Shown here: positions 62,099-64,000 of the stretch, in pieces | Layout: every line of letters begins with the position of its first letter | Position numbering within the stretch: position 1 is the first letter of the stretch | Source of the DNA: Petrolisthes cinctipes | Lineage: Eukaryota > Arthropoda > Malacostraca > Decapoda > Porcellanidae | DNA: 64,000 nt | Direction of reading: 5' to 3' | NCBI GenBank assembly: GCA_033782935.1 | Contig: JAWQEG010000488.1 | Coordinates: forward strand, 1,550,001-1,614,000 | The notes under the pieces: model-generated | What the model saw: the letters and a program-made list of their open reading frames with translations, nothing else | What the model was told of the DNA's origin: nothing | Database searches by the model: none | Position numbers and translations under genes: made by a program

Positions 62099-63284
62099 AT
62101 GTACAGATCGCTTCTAGGGACCAAAAATACCGAATTTTCGGGTTTTTTGAGCCTGAATTTGAGATATAAACGGGTACAGAAGATGCATGCACATATCGAC
62201 TTTGGACACTTAAAATATCGATTTTTAGCATGTTTTGAGCCTATATTTTGAAAACATTCTAGCACTGAGTAGGCATGTACAGATCGCTTCTGAGACCAAA
62301 AAATATTGAATTTTCGGGTGTTTTGAGGTTGAATTTGGGATATAAACGGGTGCAGAAGATGCATACACATATTGACCTTGGGCACCTAAAATATCGATTT
62401 TAAGCATGTTTTGGGCTTGTATCTTGAAAACATTCTAACTAGGAGTAGGCATGTAAAGATCGCTTCTAGGACCCAAAAATACCCAATTTTCGGGTGTTTT
62501 GAGCCTGAATTTGAGATATAAACGGGTACAGAAGATTCATGCACATATCGACTTTGGACACTAAAAATATCGATTTTTAGCATGTTTTGACCCTATATTT
62601 TGAAAAAATTCTAGCACTCAGTAGGCATGTACAGATCGCTTCTGGGACCCAAAAATATCGAATTTTCGAGAATTTTGAGGTTGAATTTGATATATAAACG
62701 AGTGCAGAAGATGCATAGACATATTGACTTTAGGCACCAAAAATATCGATTTTCAGCATATTTTGGGCCTGTATCTGAGTAGGCATGTACAGATCGCTTC
62801 TGGGACCCCAAAATATCGAATTTTCGGGTGTTTGGAGCCTGAATTTGAGATATAAACGGGTACAGAAGATGCATGCACATATCGACTTTTGGGCACCTAA
62901 AAGATCGATTTTCTGTATGTTTTGGGCCTGTATATTGAAAATACTCTAACACGGAGTAGGCATGTACAGATCGCTTCTGGGACCCCAAAATATCGAATTT
63001 TCGGGTGTTTTGGGCCTCAATTTGAGATATCGACTTTGGGCACCTAAAATATCGATTTTTAGCATGTTTTGGTTCTATATTTTAAAAATATTCTAGCACT
63101 GAGTAGGCATATACAGATCGCTTCTGGGACCCCAAAATATCGAATTTTCGGGTGTTTTGAGCCTGAATTTGAGATATAAACGGGTACAGAAGATGCATTC
63201 ACATATCGACTTTGGGCACCTAAAATATCGATTTTGAGCATGTTTTGGGTCTGTATCTTGAAAATATTCTAACTAGGAATAGAC
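62099..63284. repeat. Block V 7-mer HOR (1,186 bp), copy 2
   Basis: Same seven monomers and spacings as 59,067-60,252, 3,032 bp further on. Shared rare states include AAATACCCAATTTTCGGG, TTTTGACCCTATATTTTG and TTTTCGAGAATTTTGAGG. Private changes include GGACACTAAAAATATCG and GAAAAAATTCTAGC near 62.57-62.61 kb. Confidence 0.88.
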
Positions 63285-64000
63285 ATGTACAGATCGCTTC
63301 TAGGGACCAAAAATACCGAATTTTCGGGTTTTTTGAGCCTGAATTTGAGATATAAACGGGTACAGAAGATGCATGCACATATCGACTTTGGACACTTAAA
63401 ATATCGATTTTTAGCATGTTTTGAGCCTATATTTTGAAAACATTCTAGCACTGAGTAGGCATGTACAGATCGCTTCTGAGAACAAAAAATATTGAATTTT
63501 CGGGTGTTTTGAGGTTGAATTTGGGATATAAACGGGTGCAGAAGATGCATACACATATTGACCTTGGGCACCTAAAATATAGATTTTCAGCATGTTTTGG
63601 GCCTGTATCTTGAAAACATTCTAACTAGGAGTAGGCATGTAAAGATCGCTTCTAGGACCCAAAAATACCGAATTTTCGGGTGTTTTGAGCCTGAATTTGA
63701 GATATAAACGGGTACAGAAGATTCATGCACATATCGACTTTGGACACTTAAAATATCGATTTTTAGCATGTTTTGAGCCTATATTTTGAAAACATTCTAG
63801 CACTCAGTAGGCATGTACAGATCGCTTCTGGGACCCCTAAATATCGAATTTTCGAGAGATTTGAGGTTGAATTTGAGATATAAACGAGTGAAGAAGATGC
63901 ATAGACATATTGACTTTAGGCACCAAAAATATCGATTTTTAGCATGTTTTGGGCCTGTATCTAAGTAGGCATGTACAGATCGCTGTTGGGACCCCAAAAT
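63285..64000. repeat. Block V 11-mer unit, start of a further copy, cut by the window end
   Basis: It matches 60,253-60,968 at an offset of 3,032 bp. Shared states include TATAGATTTTCAGC, CGAGTGAAGAAGATGC and CCTGTATCTAAGTAGG. This phase match shows that the 7-mer plus composite 11-mer pair repeats as an 18-mer of 3,032 bp. Private changes include GAGAACAAAAAATATTG and TTCGAGAGATTTGAGG. Confidence 0.82.

Larger units (their letters stand above)
1..64000. repeat. Continuous tandem satellite array filling the window
   Basis: Monomers follow each other head to tail in one orientation from the first to the last base. Each begins near GGCATGTACAGATCGCTTC and contains, in order, AAATATCGAATTTTCGG, TGTTTTGAGCCTGAATTTGA, a TGCATGCACATATCGAC segment, AAAATATCGATTTTCAGC, and a TGTTTTGGGCCTGTATTTTG segment ending in CTCTAACACGGAGTA. 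Full length is 176-177 bp, and shorter classes are explained by defined deletions. I saw no inverted monomer, no interrupting transposon, no unique DNA and no gene. Nucleosome-length units with multimeric higher-order structure are typical of eukaryotic centromeric or heterochromatic satellites. The family is not one I recognise, so the species and the centromere role remain open. Confidence 0.97.

Noticed and set aside
140..63997. Hundreds of open reading frames of 60-239 codons, mostly on the minus strand
   Set aside because: They repeat with the satellite period, overlap in two minus-strand frames, differ only as the monomers differ, and have no start context, signal, domain or recognisable family. 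Base changes do not favour silent positions as far as I can see. They are by-products of the repeat.
1..64000. CRISPR array
   Set aside because: Whole monomers are related along their entire length; there are no short identical repeats separated by unrelated spacers, and the unit is far longer than a CRISPR repeat-spacer unit.
1..64000. CENP-B box
   Set aside because: TTCGGGTGTTTTGAG and AAACGGG looked suggestive, but the required spacing of TTCG, A and CGGG in the box is not met in any monomer class I checked.
1..64000. Known satellites such as primate alpha satellite, Arabidopsis CEN178 or telomeric repeats
   Set aside because: The length is similar to some, but I see no sequence resemblance to what I know of these families, and no TTTAGGG or TTAGGG runs occur.
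1..64000. tRNA, rRNA or other structured RNA genes
   Set aside because: No tRNA box A/B pair, rRNA core motif or non-repeated structured segment is visible. The short inverted repeats recur in every monomer and belong to the satellite.
1..64000. Promoters from TATA-like motifs (GATATATAAAC, TATAAACGGG)
   Set aside because: TATA-like strings occur in nearly every monomer as part of the repeat and have no associated gene, so they carry no promoter evidence.

Overview
The whole 64 kb window is one continuous tandem satellite array. I found no convincing gene, RNA gene, transposon or unique sequence in it. Every 90-180 bp the same AT-rich monomer starts again, always in the same orientation, with a recognisable start (GGCATGTACAGATCGCTTC). 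The full-length monomer is 176-177 bp and GC is roughly 37 % (estimated from a few lines). By division, about 380 monomers fit in the window. Nucleosome-length monomers, multimeric higher-order repeats (HORs) and no single-copy DNA over 64 kb point to a eukaryotic chromosome, most likely centromeric, pericentromeric or another heterochromatic block. I do not recognise the satellite family and cannot name the species. Centromere function is an inference from architecture only.

The full monomer is itself an ancient dimer: its two ~88 bp halves align without gaps at about 67 % identity. The array uses a small set of length classes derived from it. These are full (176-177), a 29-bp deletion in the first half (147-148), an 18-bp deletion at the end of the second half (158-159), both deletions together (129), a ~33-bp central deletion (144), a small insertion (180), and one case where a whole half is missing (92).

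Layout. Block I (1-15,130) is a fairly homogeneous array of a 501-bp trimer (148+176+177), broken by occasional 324-325 bp dimers. It contains a 2,328-bp tandem duplication (7.1-11.45 kb) and a distant copy pair 6,831 bp apart. Block II (15,131-41,286) starts abruptly with new subfamilies. It has a heterogeneous first part, a middle part (19.5-36.5 kb) made of recently duplicated 1.5-2.3 kb segments phased by the 144-bp truncated monomer, and a more diverged tail. Block III (41,287-45,985) holds consecutive 8-mer, 6-mer, 7-mer and partial copies of one HOR (1,331, 997, 1,155 bp). Block IV (45,986-53,220) is mixed and includes a 1,473-bp 9-mer HOR. Block V (53,221-64,000) has a 997-bp hexamer in two tandem copies, then alternating 11-mer and 7-mer units of about 1,845 and 1,186 bp.

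There is no gene network to describe. The biology visible here is satellite evolution by unequal exchange: monomer gain and loss, chimeric monomers at exchange points, nested HORs of different ages, and deletions at short direct repeats. All comparisons were made by eye from the sequence; identities and block edges should be treated as approximate unless a junction is stated exactly.
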